Assembly (NCBI GenBank): GCA_963774455.1
Contig: CAVZFD010000006.1
Span: 1 to 64,000 of the forward strand
Origin: DATFVA01 sp963774455
Lineage (GTDB): Bacteria > Bacteroidota > Ignavibacteria > Ignavibacteriales > Ignavibacteriaceae
Length of the DNA: 64,000 bases
Reading direction: 5' to 3'
The position numbers and the translations under genes are program-made. This document shows, one piece after another, positions 17,498 through 26,491 of this stretch. Position 1 is the stretch's first letter; each line of letters begins with the position of its first letter. Under the pieces are notes generated by a model. The model did no database searches and was not told the origin of the DNA. It was given only the letters and a program-made list of their open reading frames with translations.

Positions 17498-18071
17498 GTT
17501 GAGGTATTATTCTGCTTCTGGAGTTGAATTGGTTTTCATCCTAAGTTCAGTCAGGGACTGATAAAAACTACACTTTAAGGCCGGTAAAAAAATCGCTTCC
17601 CTAAAAAAATCACTTCCCCTCCTCTGCCATTTTGTCACATTGTTTATTTTTTCTACAGGCGAAAATTGCGTTTTTTAGATGATTTTCAACTGTCTCATTT
17701 TGATTCTGCTAGGCCTATGCTAGGCACATTCCAAGCCTATAAATACCTGGTGGATAGGGAGTATGACAGATCTGTCATACTGTTTAATTTGTCAGCAGTC
17801 TGTTTAATGAATAAATTGTATAAAAAGTACTTTAATTTTGAAGAACGGAGAAGGGCATTAGGGGATAGAGAGTAAATCAGGGTTTTGCCATCTACCTAAC
17901 TAATCGTCATTAGAATTGAATATCTCCCCGTCATTTCATATAGTTGTTCTTTTATTATCGACAAGAACCACTGCAGGATTAACGCACCGAGTAGGAAAAA
18001 TACTTGTCAAGTTTTCGGTAGAGATAATACTTCACTCTTTTTATGTTTGATGCTAAAAAAAGGCAGGTTCT
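17498..18071. other. 574-bp gap with short repeats and a perfect palindrome
   Basis: No convincing gene. The 69-codon frame at 17666-17875 starts at TTG, has no ribosome site and resembles nothing. It contains two 16-bp near repeats (AAAAAAATCGCTTCCC and AAAAAAATCACTTCCC, about 17585-17618), two TGCTAGGC repeats near 17707-17725, and the 20-bp palindrome at 17761-17780. The promoter of ada should lie at the right end. Confidence 0.6.
17761..17780. repeat. Perfect 20-bp palindrome
   Basis: GTATGACAGA followed immediately by its exact reverse complement TCTGTCATAC. It is 291 bp upstream of the ada start. A second TTTGTCAGCAGTCTG element lies 10 bp to the right. Size and symmetry suit a dimeric regulator site, but none is identified. 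Confidence 0.7.
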
Positions 18072-19121
18072 ATGATTTCCTTAAATTTATCCGATGAAAA
18101 TGCTTACAAAGCATTAGTGAACAAAGATCCGCAATATGAAGGTTTATTTTTCGCTGCGATCAAAACCACCGGAATATTCTGCAGGCCGACATGCAGGGCA
18201 CGAAAACCCAAAAGAGAGAATGTTGAATTCTTTGAGACAGCTAAGGAGGCTATGGCTAACGGTTACCGTCCCTGTAAAATATGCCGTCCACTTGAATATC
18301 CTGATGAAATACTCCCGGAAATAAAATCGTTATTAAAAGAAATAGAACAAAATCCGTCTTCGAAAATAACTGATTACAGACTAACTTCGAGAGGAATTGA
18401 TCCTGCCCATATAAGAAGATGGTTCATGAAAAATCACGGAATGACGTTCCATGCTTACCAGAGAATGTTCAGAATAAATAATGCGCTAAGAAATTTTAAG
18501 GAAGGAGTTAAAGTCATCGACGCAGCCTATGATGCCGGTTATGAATCATTAAGCGGGTTTCAGCATACTTTTAAGAAAGTAACATCCGGTAGTCCTTCGG
18601 AAACCAAAAATGAAACGGTTCTTTCTTTCGAACGCTTCACGACTCCGCTTGGACCTATGATGGTGATAGGAAATGAAGAAGGAATTTATCTTCTGGAATT
18701 CACCGACCGCAGGATGCTGGAAACAGAATTAAAACAGCTTGAAAAACATTTTAAGTGTCGTATACTTCCGGGAACCAACGGGCACATCAAAGAATTAAAA
18801 AAGCAGCTCAATGAATATTTTGAAGGCAAAAGAAAAAACTTTGATATTTCTTTAATAATCTTCGGAACGGATTTCCAGAAAAAAGCATGGGACGCATTAA
18901 CCAAAATCCCTTACGGTACCACCTGGTCTTATAGAAAGCAGGCTGAATCAATAGGCCATCTAAAGGCAGTCAGGGCAGTGGGTTCAGCAAACGGCCACAA
19001 CAGGATAGCCATCATTATCCCTTGTCATCGTGTAATCGGTGAGAACGGCAAGCTTACAGGTTACGGAGGAGGTTTATGGCGTAAGCAATGGCTGCTTAAC
19101 CATGAAATGAATAATCTGTAG
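18072..19121 (+). CDS. ada: Ada, bifunctional regulator / O6-methylguanine-DNA methyltransferase
   Basis: 349 residues with the full Ada layout. The N-terminal zinc domain has Cys37, Cys41, Cys68 and Cys71 (FCRPTC and CKIC), the site that accepts methyl from phosphotriesters. An AraC-type helix-turn-helix follows (about 85-175, HIRRWFMKNHGMTFHAYQR ... DAAYDAGYESLSGFQHTFKK). The C-terminal alkyltransferase domain has the acceptor Cys318 in IPCHRVIG and the RAVGSANGHNRIAI helix. It repairs O6-alkylguanine and probably activates its own gene when methylated. The ATG at 18072 follows a GGCAGG-type site. No alkB or alkA is next to it. A long gap upstream can hold its control region. Confidence 0.94.
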   Translation: MISLNLSDENAYKALVNKDPQYEGLFFAAIKTTGIFCRPTCRARKPKRENVEFFETAKEAMANGYRPCKICRPLEYPDEILPEIKSLLKEIEQNPSSKITDYRLTSRGIDPAHIRRWFMKNHGMTFHAYQRMFRINNALRNFKEGVKVIDAAYDAGYESLSGFQHTFKKVTSGSPSETKNETVLSFERFTTPLGPMMVIGNEEGIYLLEFTDRRMLETELKQLEKHFKCRILPGTNGHIKELKKQLNEYFEGKRKNFDISLIIFGTDFQKKAWDALTKIPYGTTWSYRKQAESIGHLKAVRAVGSANGHNRIAIIIPCHRVIGENGKLTGYGGGLWRKQWLLNHEMNNL

Positions 19122-19223
19122 TCAGCTCACGCCGGGAAATTATTTTATTGCTTTATAGCAGAATTCCCCATAACTTATGCTCCCCAACAGATATACTTTA
19201 AACATCATTTAACGAGGAGTTCT

Positions 19224-19808
19224 ATGAAAAAATTCATTGCTTTTTCAGCTTTTCTGTTTCTAATAGTATTTTGTTTACCTGTTTTAGCCCAGGATGAAAA
19301 TTACCAGGAGGAGATGAATAAAGCCTGGACCGAATATATGACTCCTGGTCCTATGCATGAACTTCTATCAAAAGGTGTCGGACAATGGACTTCTGATATT
19401 AAAATGTGGATGGACCCATCCCAGCCTCCTACCGAATCGTCAGGTGTTTCAGAAATTAAGTCTATCCTTGGCGGAAGGTATTTTGAAGGGACTCACACAT
19501 CTGACTTTAGCGGTATGGAAATGAACGGCAGAGAAATTTCCGGCTACGACAATGCGAAGCAGAAATTCTTCTCTACATGGATCGATAATTTCGGTACGGG
19601 TGTAATGTACCTGGAAGGCACATATGATGCGGGGACGAAAACATTTACTTATACAGGTACCTCGGTTGATCCGCTGAGCAAAAAGGATATCCCTGTCAGG
19701 CAGACAATTAAAAAGGTGGATGATGATCATGAACATATGGAAATGTTTATGACCGATAAAGGACAGGAATTTAAAACAATGGAGATCGATTTTACCAGGA
19801 AGAAATAG
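19224..19808 (+). CDS. Secreted DUF1579-family protein
   Basis: 194 residues with a clear signal peptide (1-22, cleaved after VLA in VLAQDE). The rest fits DUF1579: VGQWTSDIKMWMDPSQPP, SEIKSILGGRYFEGTH, GYDNAKQKFFSTWIDNFGTGVMYLEGTYD. This is a lipocalin-like beta-barrel family of unknown function. No lipobox. A GAGGAG ribosome site precedes the ATG and a strong terminator follows, so it is a single-gene unit. Confidence 0.85.
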   Translation: MKKFIAFSAFLFLIVFCLPVLAQDENYQEEMNKAWTEYMTPGPMHELLSKGVGQWTSDIKMWMDPSQPPTESSGVSEIKSILGGRYFEGTHTSDFSGMEMNGREISGYDNAKQKFFSTWIDNFGTGVMYLEGTYDAGTKTFTYTGTSVDPLSKKDIPVRQTIKKVDDDHEHMEMFMTDKGQEFKTMEIDFTRKK

Positions 19809-19815
19809 AATCTTT

Positions 19816-19870
19816 AACAGGCTGTCTGGGTTTGTCGTAATCGGCAACTAAGACAGCCTGTTTTATTTTA
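19816..19870 (+). terminator. Strong rho-independent terminator
   Basis: AACAGGCTGTCT (19816-19827) pairs perfectly with AGACAGCCTGTT (19851-19862), 12 bp, followed by TTATTTTA. It lies 7 bp after the DUF1579 stop and just before the next gene. Confidence 0.85.
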
Positions 19871-19875
19871 AAATA

Positions 19876-20391
19876 ATGAGAAAATTAATATTAAATCTTG
19901 CAGTGAGTCTCGACGGATTCGTTGAAGGACCGAACGGCGAATTCGACTGGTGTCTCACCGACCAGGATTACGGAATGAAAGATTTTCTTAAACGTATAGA
20001 TACCATATTTTTCGGTCGAAAAAGTTACGACGTTCTCATTGGTATGGATAAGAATCCTTACCCGGATAAAGCAAAATACGTATTTACAGAGAATCCAAAC
20101 TATATTGTTAAAAATGCCATATCAGTAAAAATTGATCCTGTTAAGATTAATGAAATAAAAGAAATAAGGGGAAATGATATCTGGCTTTTCGGTGGTGCAG
20201 AATTATTTAACAAACTTCTCGATCTGGATTTGGTTGATGAACTTCAGCTTGCGTTTCACCCCTTAATTCTGGGGGGCGGAACGCCACAATTTACATCCAG
20301 GAATAAAATTATTAGATTTAACCTGGTTGAATCAAGACCGTATTCTTCAGGACTTGTTCAACTTATTTATAATAAACCGGGTATTAAATAA
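19876..20391 (+). CDS. Dihydrofolate-reductase-like (RibD C-terminal family) protein
   Basis: 171 residues of the RibD-C/YyaP type: MRKLILNLAVSLDGFVEGPNGEFDW at the start, TIFFGRKSYDVL in the middle, and DIWLFGGAELFNKLLDLDLVDELQLAFHPLILGGGTP near the end. The fold binds NADPH. Many members are annotated as dihydrofolate reductase but their true substrates are unknown. The start lies only 6 bp after the terminator tail, so its promoter would have to overlap the hairpin or transcription must read through. No clear ribosome site is seen. Confidence 0.82.
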   Translation: MRKLILNLAVSLDGFVEGPNGEFDWCLTDQDYGMKDFLKRIDTIFFGRKSYDVLIGMDKNPYPDKAKYVFTENPNYIVKNAISVKIDPVKINEIKEIRGNDIWLFGGAELFNKLLDLDLVDELQLAFHPLILGGGTPQFTSRNKIIRFNLVESRPYSSGLVQLIYNKPGIK

Positions 20392-20411
20392 TATGGGAAA
20401 GCGGGGAGCTT

Positions 20412-21338
20412 ATGAAAGTCATTCTTCTCCTGGTTATAATAGCAAATTTTGCGATTGCCCAAACCGATACTCTAACTGAAGCACTAAAATATTATCCACT
20501 TCAAACAGGAAATTACTGGGAGTATGTAGCATATTCTTACGAAATCATTCCTTACAATGTTGACTCATCTTTTTATTCATTGGAGGTAACAGGGGATACA
20601 ACACTATCAAATAACAAATTATATAAAGTTATCACCCATAAAAATATACCATTCGATGGATATATTAGCAAAACATACGAGAGAATTGATTCTGCAACTG
20701 CCTGCGTTTATAGATTTAGAGATGATCCTTTGTTTGTAGATAATGAATATCTTATAGACAGCCTGCTTGTTGAACCCGGCGAATATTTCGGAGGATCGTA
20801 TACCGGCTTTACTTCAACCCAGGGAGTATTTTTAACCCTATGTCTTGATATATATGAAGATAGTGTTCTCAATTATCCGACCAAAATCCGTGAGTTAGAA
20901 GATGAATCAGGTATACCCGCAACTAATTTATTATTTGCAAAAGGATTTGGCTTTATTAATAGTTCATCCTGTGAATTTACTTGTGGAGCCACTGTTCTGA
21001 GATATGCAAATATCGACAGCGTTGAATATGGAACGCAAATTACTGCAGTATCTGATAAAAAAAATGAGCAGCCTGAAAATTTTCTGCTTTACCAAAATTA
21101 TCCGAACCCGTTCAACCCGGTTACCAATATAGAATTCCTTCTTCCCCATCCCGGTTTTGTAACACTTAAAGTTTATGATGTTCTTGGAAATGAAATCAGA
21201 ACCCTAGTAATGGAAGAGAAAAACTCCGGCAGGTACCAGGTAACCTTCGATGGTGCTAATCTGTCGAGCGGATTATATTTCTACGTGATGAGGTCAGGGA
21301 ATTACGTTCAATCAAGGAAGATGCTTTTAATCAAATAG
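20412..21338 (+). CDS. Secreted protein with T9SS sorting domain
   Basis: 308 residues. A short signal peptide (MKVILLLVIIANFAIAQ) is followed by YYPLQTGNYWEYVAYSYE, a start common to Bacteroidota/Ignavibacteria exported proteins of unknown role. Residues about 40-210 are beta-rich with no named domain. The last 80 residues are a type A sorting domain (LLYQNYPNPFNPVTNIEF ... VYDVLGNEIRTLV ... SGLYFYVMRSG ... KMLLIK). CGGGGAG lies upstream of the ATG. Predicted surface or extracellular. It shares direction with the DHFR-like gene 20 bp upstream, but no functional link is evident. Confidence 0.83.
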   Translation: MKVILLLVIIANFAIAQTDTLTEALKYYPLQTGNYWEYVAYSYEIIPYNVDSSFYSLEVTGDTTLSNNKLYKVITHKNIPFDGYISKTYERIDSATACVYRFRDDPLFVDNEYLIDSLLVEPGEYFGGSYTGFTSTQGVFLTLCLDIYEDSVLNYPTKIRELEDESGIPATNLLFAKGFGFINSSSCEFTCGATVLRYANIDSVEYGTQITAVSDKKNEQPENFLLYQNYPNPFNPVTNIEFLLPHPGFVTLKVYDVLGNEIRTLVMEEKNSGRYQVTFDGANLSSGLYFYVMRSGNYVQSRKMLLIK

Positions 21339-21352
21339 TGCCAAATGGCACT
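21337..21352 (+). terminator. Short hairpin at the stop codon
   Basis: AGTGCC, loop AAAT, GGCACT, followed by an AT-rich stretch without a clean T-run. Only a weak terminator candidate. Confidence 0.35.
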
Positions 21353-21423
21353 GTAAATAATTTCAAATGTGAAAATCCGGTAGGGAATTATTTAATAAGA
21401 AGGTAGTTAACCTTTACTAAGTT

Positions 21424-23112
21424 CTATCCTAAAAGCTCTTTCAGTTTTTCCTGTACCTGGTTAAGGTCAACATCGAACCTTTCACCCGATGCCCTGACTT
21501 TTACTTCAACCTTAAGGTCCTTCAGCTTTTTATCGCCAACGATGACCTGAATCGGCATTCCGAGAAGATCTGCATCCTTAAATTTGAAACCAGCCTGGGC
21601 ATCTACCCTGTCATCGAATAAAACTTCGTAGCCTGCAGCCGTCAGATCATCATAAAGCTTATCGCAGGTTTCGATTATTTCCTGCTTCTTCATATTTAAT
21701 CCCATTAAATGAACCTGGAACGGTGCGAGGGTTTTATCCCAAATAATCCCGTAATCGTCATGATGCTGCTCAATATAACAGGCCAGAACGCGGTCAACCC
21801 CGATACCATAGCTTCCCATAATAATAGGATTTTCCTTGCCATTCTCATCCAGGAAGTTAGCGCCCATCGAAACAGAATATTTTGTACCCAGCTTAAAAAT
21901 ATGACCAAGTTCTATTGCGGTAAAAACCGCAAGCTTATGATCGCATCTTGGACAATTTTCACCTGAATTTATAGAGCGCAGATCAGCGTATTCAATTTCC
22001 TTAACATCCCGTTTCAGATCGATTCCGCCAAGGTGATAATTGGTTTCGTTAGCACCGCTGAAAAGATTATTCGCATCCTTAAGTCTGAGATCAGCAATGA
22101 TTCTTCCCTTATATCCCACAGGACCAATTGAACCCGCCTCCGCACCTGTTATCTCAACAAGCTCTTCCGGTTGAGCAGGGCGAACAGCACCTCCAAGTGC
22201 GCGTTCAAGCTTGGCTTCGTTTACGTCTTCATTACCCAGCATAAGCACAAGCACTGCATTTCCGCTATGGATATAGACCCTCGACTTAGCACACTGAGTC
22301 TCATCTATCTTCAGAAAATCACAAAGCTCATTTATAGATCTGACATCAGGTGTATGTATCTTCTTTATGTCCTCACTCTTTTCATCTCTCTGCCTGCTGC
22401 TAATTTTAGAAGTTGCCACTTCAAGATTTGCAGCATACCCGCAGTTCTCACAATGAGCTACAGTATCCTCACCGGCATCCGACTTAACCATAAATTCCTC
22501 GGAACCTGAGCCGCCCATTGCACCGCTGGATGCACCTACAATAAAGTAAGATAAGTGGCACCGGTCGAATATATTTCTGTAAGCCTTGTCGTGAAGACTG
22601 TATGAATGATCGAGTCCTTCCGGTGAAATATCAAATGAATAAGCATCCTTCATCAGGAACTGGCGTCCCCGTATTATTCCGCTTCTTGGTCTCGATTCAT
22701 TCCTGAACTTAGTCTGTATCTGATACCATATCTGGGGCATATCCTTGTAGGATTTCAGAACATTCCTTGCGTGGAAAGTCATTATTTCCTCATGAGTCGG
22801 AGCCAGAACATATTCCCGGTTAGCAATATGGAAGAGTATATCACCAAAAGCTTCAACTCTGCCGGTTTCCTCCCAGATTTCTCTTGGGTTCAAAGCGGGG
22901 AGGTGAAATTCCTGTCCTCCTATAGCATTCATTTCCTCACGGATTATTTCAGATATTTTCCTGACTACGCGGTAGCCTACAGGCAGGAAAGAATAAATAC
23001 CCGCGGAAACCATACGGATCATACCTGACCTTAGCAGAAGAATATGACTGGTAACTACGGCATCACTCGGAACTTCCTTTAATGTCGGGACAAAGGATTT
23101 GCTTAATCTCAT
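21424..23112 (-). CDS. proS: Prolyl-tRNA synthetase, bacterial type with editing insertion
   Basis: Charges tRNA-Pro. 562 residues, the normal length for the bacterial form. Class II motif 2 is FRNESRPRSGIIRGRQFLMKDAYSF in shortened view (about 137-160) and motif 3 is GSYGIGVDRVLACY (about 440-453). The editing domain, of YbaK fold, spans about 225-385, followed by a cysteine pair (CPRCDHK). An ENCGYAAN segment near 225 is also characteristic. The C-terminal anticodon-binding domain begins near 465. It is monocistronic on the minus strand. The separate YbaK-like protein at 14225-14698 could complement its editing. Confidence 0.96.
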   Translation of the reverse strand: MRLSKSFVPTLKEVPSDAVVTSHILLLRSGMIRMVSAGIYSFLPVGYRVVRKISEIIREEMNAIGGQEFHLPALNPREIWEETGRVEAFGDILFHIANREYVLAPTHEEIMTFHARNVLKSYKDMPQIWYQIQTKFRNESRPRSGIIRGRQFLMKDAYSFDISPEGLDHSYSLHDKAYRNIFDRCHLSYFIVGASSGAMGGSGSEEFMVKSDAGEDTVAHCENCGYAANLEVATSKISSRQRDEKSEDIKKIHTPDVRSINELCDFLKIDETQCAKSRVYIHSGNAVLVLMLGNEDVNEAKLERALGGAVRPAQPEELVEITGAEAGSIGPVGYKGRIIADLRLKDANNLFSGANETNYHLGGIDLKRDVKEIEYADLRSINSGENCPRCDHKLAVFTAIELGHIFKLGTKYSVSMGANFLDENGKENPIIMGSYGIGVDRVLACYIEQHHDDYGIIWDKTLAPFQVHLMGLNMKKQEIIETCDKLYDDLTAAGYEVLFDDRVDAQAGFKFKDADLLGMPIQVIVGDKKLKDLKVEVKVRASGERFDVDLNQVQEKLKELLG

Positions 23113-23259
23113 AGTAGTATAAATGAATAAAGGATAATAAAAACTTTAAATAGTTGTTAAAAATAAAGATTTGATGATGCTTATCAAAATAAGCCTCATT
23201 GGAATTTTATTTGCCCTTTTTAAAGTATAATTTCGAAGAGTAAAATTTATAAGGAAATT

Positions 23260-23817
23260 ATGAAACTCGTAAGCAATCCATGGCATTCGGTGACGCCGGG
23301 AAACGATGTTCCCCGGGTGGTAAACAGTATTATAGAGATCCCCAAAGGTTCAAAAGGTAAGTACGAACTGGATAAGGCCAGCGGACTCCTGCGGCTTGAC
23401 CGCGTTCTGTTTTCATCGGTACATTATCCCGCAAATTACGGATTCATTCCGCAGACTTACTGCGATGATAAAGATCCGCTCGACATACTGGTTATATGTT
23501 CAATTGATGTTGACCCGCTATGCATAATTGAAAGTAAGGTAATAGGAGTTATGCATATGACAGATGAAGAGCAGGTAGATGATAAGATAATTGCTGTTGC
23601 TAAAAACGATATGTCGGTTAATTATATTAATGATATTAACGAACTTCCCCCTCATACTGTGGTTGAGTTAAAAAGATTCTTTGAGGATTATAAAAAGCTT
23701 GAGCAAAAAGAAGTGCTTGTTAAAGATTTTCTGGGCAAAGAAAAAGCATATAAGATAATAAATGACAGCTTAGAACTTTATAAAGAAAATGCAGAAGAAC
23801 TGAGAGCTAAACCATAG
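23260..23817 (+). CDS. ppa: Inorganic pyrophosphatase (soluble, family I)
   Basis: Hydrolyses pyrophosphate to phosphate, driving biosynthesis. 185 residues. Active-site features: SKGKYELDKASG with the Lys/Glu pair, VHYPANYGFIPQTYCDDKDPLDILV containing the metal-binding Asp cluster (DDKDPLD), and the DEEQVDDKIIAV segment. Cytoplasmic. A single gene divergent from proS. Its last 11 bp overlap the end of the convergent U32 gene, an unusually tight tail-to-tail arrangement. Confidence 0.95.
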   Translation: MKLVSNPWHSVTPGNDVPRVVNSIIEIPKGSKGKYELDKASGLLRLDRVLFSSVHYPANYGFIPQTYCDDKDPLDILVICSIDVDPLCIIESKVIGVMHMTDEEQVDDKIIAVAKNDMSVNYINDINELPPHTVVELKRFFEDYKKLEQKEVLVKDFLGKEKAYKIINDSLELYKENAEELRAKP

Positions 23818-25051
23818 GCTGTTCAGATTTTTTTACCTGAACCTGCTTTATGAGATAAACAGCATCCCGGGGACGGACAAGTTCGTTACACCTGATTGTA
23901 ACTTTTTCTCCTTTTGATGCCGAGTCTGCTTTCTTATTATCATCGTATAAAATATTCTCTGCTTTAATCTGCACCACACCTGTCGTTTCCCCGATTATAT
24001 ATAATTCGTCTCCCTCTTTCAGAGTCCCGGTCTCAATCGAAATATATACCACCCCAGCCTGTTTATAATAATTTACAACCCTTCCAAGAAACTCTTTCCT
24101 GGTATTTGCCCTGCTTCCGTAAATGCCGGCATACTCCTCTGAACCGGGAGTGTTAAGATAAAAGCCCGTTGAGAAACCGCGATTAAACACTTTTTCAAGT
24201 TCTTTAATAAGTCCTTCCTTAATCTCCGGTGTGAGTTTGTCTTCGTAATAAAGATCAATTGCTTTCCGGTATGCTGCGGTCACAGCGGCTGCATATTCGG
24301 GACTTCTCTTCCGGCCTTCTATCTTGAAAGAATCAACCCCTGTCTCAATCAGTTGATCAATGAAACCCAGGGTACACAGATCCTCGGGAGACAAAACATA
24401 ATCCTCGCCTACTATCATACTTTTGCCAATAGTGGGATCATAAACCTCATATTCCCTCCGGCATGGCTGGATACACTCGCCGCGGTTGGCACTTTTTTCA
24501 AAAAGGTGGTGACTCATAAAGCATCTGCCGCTGACAGCAATACACATAGCACCGTGTACAAATACTTCAATTTCAAGGTCGGTAAGAGAGCGTACTTTTT
24601 TAATATCCTCGAGCGAGCATTCCCTTGCAAGCACTATTCTTTCTGCACCAAGCGTTTTATAAAAATTAGCCGCAAGAGAATTAGAAACAGATCCCTGAGT
24701 AGAGATACAGAACGGCATTCCCGCCTCTTTACAGAGTTGAACAACTGAAAAGTCCCAGCATATAATTCTATCAACCCCAGCTTCTTTAGCTTTTAAAATT
24801 ATTTCACGAAGCTGGTCCAATTCTTCTTCGTAGACAATCGTATTCAGAGTAAGGTAGGTACGTACGCCTCTTTCCCTGCAATAGGATGTTAATTCAGAAA
24901 GGTTATCGGATTTAAAATTGGAAGCTTTCGCCCTCATATTCAGCTTTTCAGTGCCGAAATAGACAGCATCAGCCCCTGCCCTAACCACCGCTGTAAGCAT
25001 GGTTTTGCTTCCGGCAGGGGCCATAAGTTCCGGTTTGTTTTTATGAAGCAT
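23807..25051 (-). CDS. Peptidase U32-family protein, probable tRNA 5-hydroxyuridine synthase TrhP
   Basis: 414 residues of the U32 family: PELMAPAGSKTMLTAVVRAGADAVYFG at the start, EVFVHGAMCIAVSGRCFMSHHLF with the conserved cysteines, RGECIQPCRREY and the signature-like DSFKIEGRKRSPEYAA. Cysteines at about 168, 176, 193 and 197 fit an iron-sulfur site. The C-terminal beta-barrel (about 320-405) is present. Two described roles in this family are prephenate-dependent hydroxylation of U34 in tRNA (TrhP/YegQ) and 23S rRNA hydroxylation (RlhA/YdcP). Length favours TrhP, but this is not proven. The window also encodes TrhO, the oxygen-dependent route to the same tRNA base. Confidence 0.85.
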   Translation of the reverse strand: MLHKNKPELMAPAGSKTMLTAVVRAGADAVYFGTEKLNMRAKASNFKSDNLSELTSYCRERGVRTYLTLNTIVYEEELDQLREIILKAKEAGVDRIICWDFSVVQLCKEAGMPFCISTQGSVSNSLAANFYKTLGAERIVLARECSLEDIKKVRSLTDLEIEVFVHGAMCIAVSGRCFMSHHLFEKSANRGECIQPCRREYEVYDPTIGKSMIVGEDYVLSPEDLCTLGFIDQLIETGVDSFKIEGRKRSPEYAAAVTAAYRKAIDLYYEDKLTPEIKEGLIKELEKVFNRGFSTGFYLNTPGSEEYAGIYGSRANTRKEFLGRVVNYYKQAGVVYISIETGTLKEGDELYIIGETTGVVQIKAENILYDDNKKADSASKGEKVTIRCNELVRPRDAVYLIKQVQVKKSEQPMV

Positions 25052-25114
25052 AATTAATCTGTTGACCTATTTATACGTATCCGGCTAAATGCTTTTTTTT
25101 ACTGAGAATATAAG

Positions 25115-26365
25115 TTATGACTTCTCTTCCCAGATTTTGGCAATTTCAATAATCACTCTTACAGCCATTTCCATATCCTGAATAGCAATCCATTCCACCT
25201 TTGAGTGGAAACTATGTTCCCCGGCAAAGATATTAGGGCAAGGCAATCCCATGAATGAAAGTCGTGAACCATCCGTACCCCCGCGTATCGGGTGCATAAT
25301 AGGTTCAATATCAAGATTTTTCATAGCCTGTTCCGCATAATCGGTAACCTGCGGATGCCGGACAAGAATTTCCTTCATATTACGGTATTGTTCAGTTACA
25401 TCAAACTCCAGCTTTGCAGCTGGATATTTCTTTACCGTCTTCTCTGCGAGTCCTTTTAATAAAGTCTCATATTCTTTTAGTTTGGGAGTTTCGAAATCCC
25501 TGATGATAAACTTCAATACGGCGAGTTCTTCATTGCCATTGATATTGGTGCAGTGAACATAACCTTCACGACCTTCCGTCGTTTCAGGAGAAAGTCTGTC
25601 TTTCGGCAGGCTCTCGATAAATTCAGCGGCAACTCTAACAGCATTGACCATTATTCCCTTTGCGTAACCGGGATGAATATTTTTTCCGTGTATCTTAATG
25701 GTAACAGCATCTGCACTGAAAGTTTCAGACTCAACCTCGCCGCGGCTCTGACCATCGACAGTATAAGCATACTTTGCACCGAATTTCTTAACGTCAAATT
25801 TTTCTGTTCCCCGTCCAACTTCTTCATCGGGGGTAAAGCAGATTTTTACCGGTCCGTGCTTAACTTCCGGATGTGTAAGCCAGTAATTGACTGCATCCAT
25901 TATTTCAGCAACACCGGACTTATTATCGGCGCCGAGAAGGGTGGTTCCGTCAGTAGTTATGATATCGAATCCCTTCATATTCTTAAGATCGGGATTCTCA
26001 CTCTCAAGAATAACCTGGGAAGGATCTTTAGGAAGTTTGATATCTCCTCCCTTGTAGTTTTTATGGATTACGGGATTTACCCCCGCACCGGTAACTGCAG
26101 GAGAAGTATCAACGTGAGCAATAAAGCCAATTGCGGGGACTTTTTTATCAGAATTAGACGGAAGGGTTGCCATCACGTAACCATTTTCATCCATATGAGC
26201 ATCTTCCAGACCCAATTTCTTTAATTCCTCTGCGAGGTCTTTGGAAAGTATTTTCTGTTTTCCAGAGGAAGGAAAGGAGGTTGATTCTTCATCAGATTGA
26301 GTATCGTATTTCACATATTTAAGAAACCGATCTACGCAGGTAAATTTATATTTATCATCAAACAT
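25115..26365 (-). CDS. pepT: Peptidase T (tripeptide aminopeptidase)
   Basis: A di-zinc M20 peptidase removing N-terminal residues from tripeptides. 416 residues, the typical length. Metal ligands are visible in GFIAHVDTSPAV (His), GTTLLGADNKSG (bridging Asp), FTPDEEVGRG (catalytic and metal Glu), YTVDGQ (Asp) and AGEHSFHSKVEW (His). The lid domain lies between about 205 and 315. No signal peptide, so cytosolic. It starts with MFDDKYKFTCVDRFLKYVKYDTQSDE, the usual PepT N-terminus. Same strand as the U32 gene, 63 bp upstream of it; co-transcription is possible. Confidence 0.95.
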   Translation of the reverse strand: MFDDKYKFTCVDRFLKYVKYDTQSDEESTSFPSSGKQKILSKDLAEELKKLGLEDAHMDENGYVMATLPSNSDKKVPAIGFIAHVDTSPAVTGAGVNPVIHKNYKGGDIKLPKDPSQVILESENPDLKNMKGFDIITTDGTTLLGADNKSGVAEIMDAVNYWLTHPEVKHGPVKICFTPDEEVGRGTEKFDVKKFGAKYAYTVDGQSRGEVESETFSADAVTIKIHGKNIHPGYAKGIMVNAVRVAAEFIESLPKDRLSPETTEGREGYVHCTNINGNEELAVLKFIIRDFETPKLKEYETLLKGLAEKTVKKYPAAKLEFDVTEQYRNMKEILVRHPQVTDYAEQAMKNLDIEPIMHPIRGGTDGSRLSFMGLPCPNIFAGEHSFHSKVEWIAIQDMEMAVRVIIEIAKIWEEKS

Positions 26366-26491
26366 TGGGACCTCTTATTTTTAATAGTTGGATTGACTAA
26401 ACTATCTAAAATCGTCAAGATTCGCAACCAGAGGCCGGCAAGAGGGTTACAAGATGAAGGCAAATGGATCTTATAGAAATTTGTCGCTGCT

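Noticed and set aside
17666..17875. 69-codon open frame in the 574-bp gap before ada
   Set aside because: TTG start without a ribosome site, and it runs over the palindrome and short repeats. No family is recognised.
10262..20411. Shared GGGGAG leader before T9SS cargo genes as a special regulatory element
   Set aside because: Found before the genes at 10280, 20412 and the pseudogene start at 2380, but not before those starting at 28093 and 48585. It is simply a strong ribosome site.
25553..26224. 223-codon plus-strand open frame
   Set aside because: Antisense to pepT, whose metal ligands are all intact; no signal or domain.
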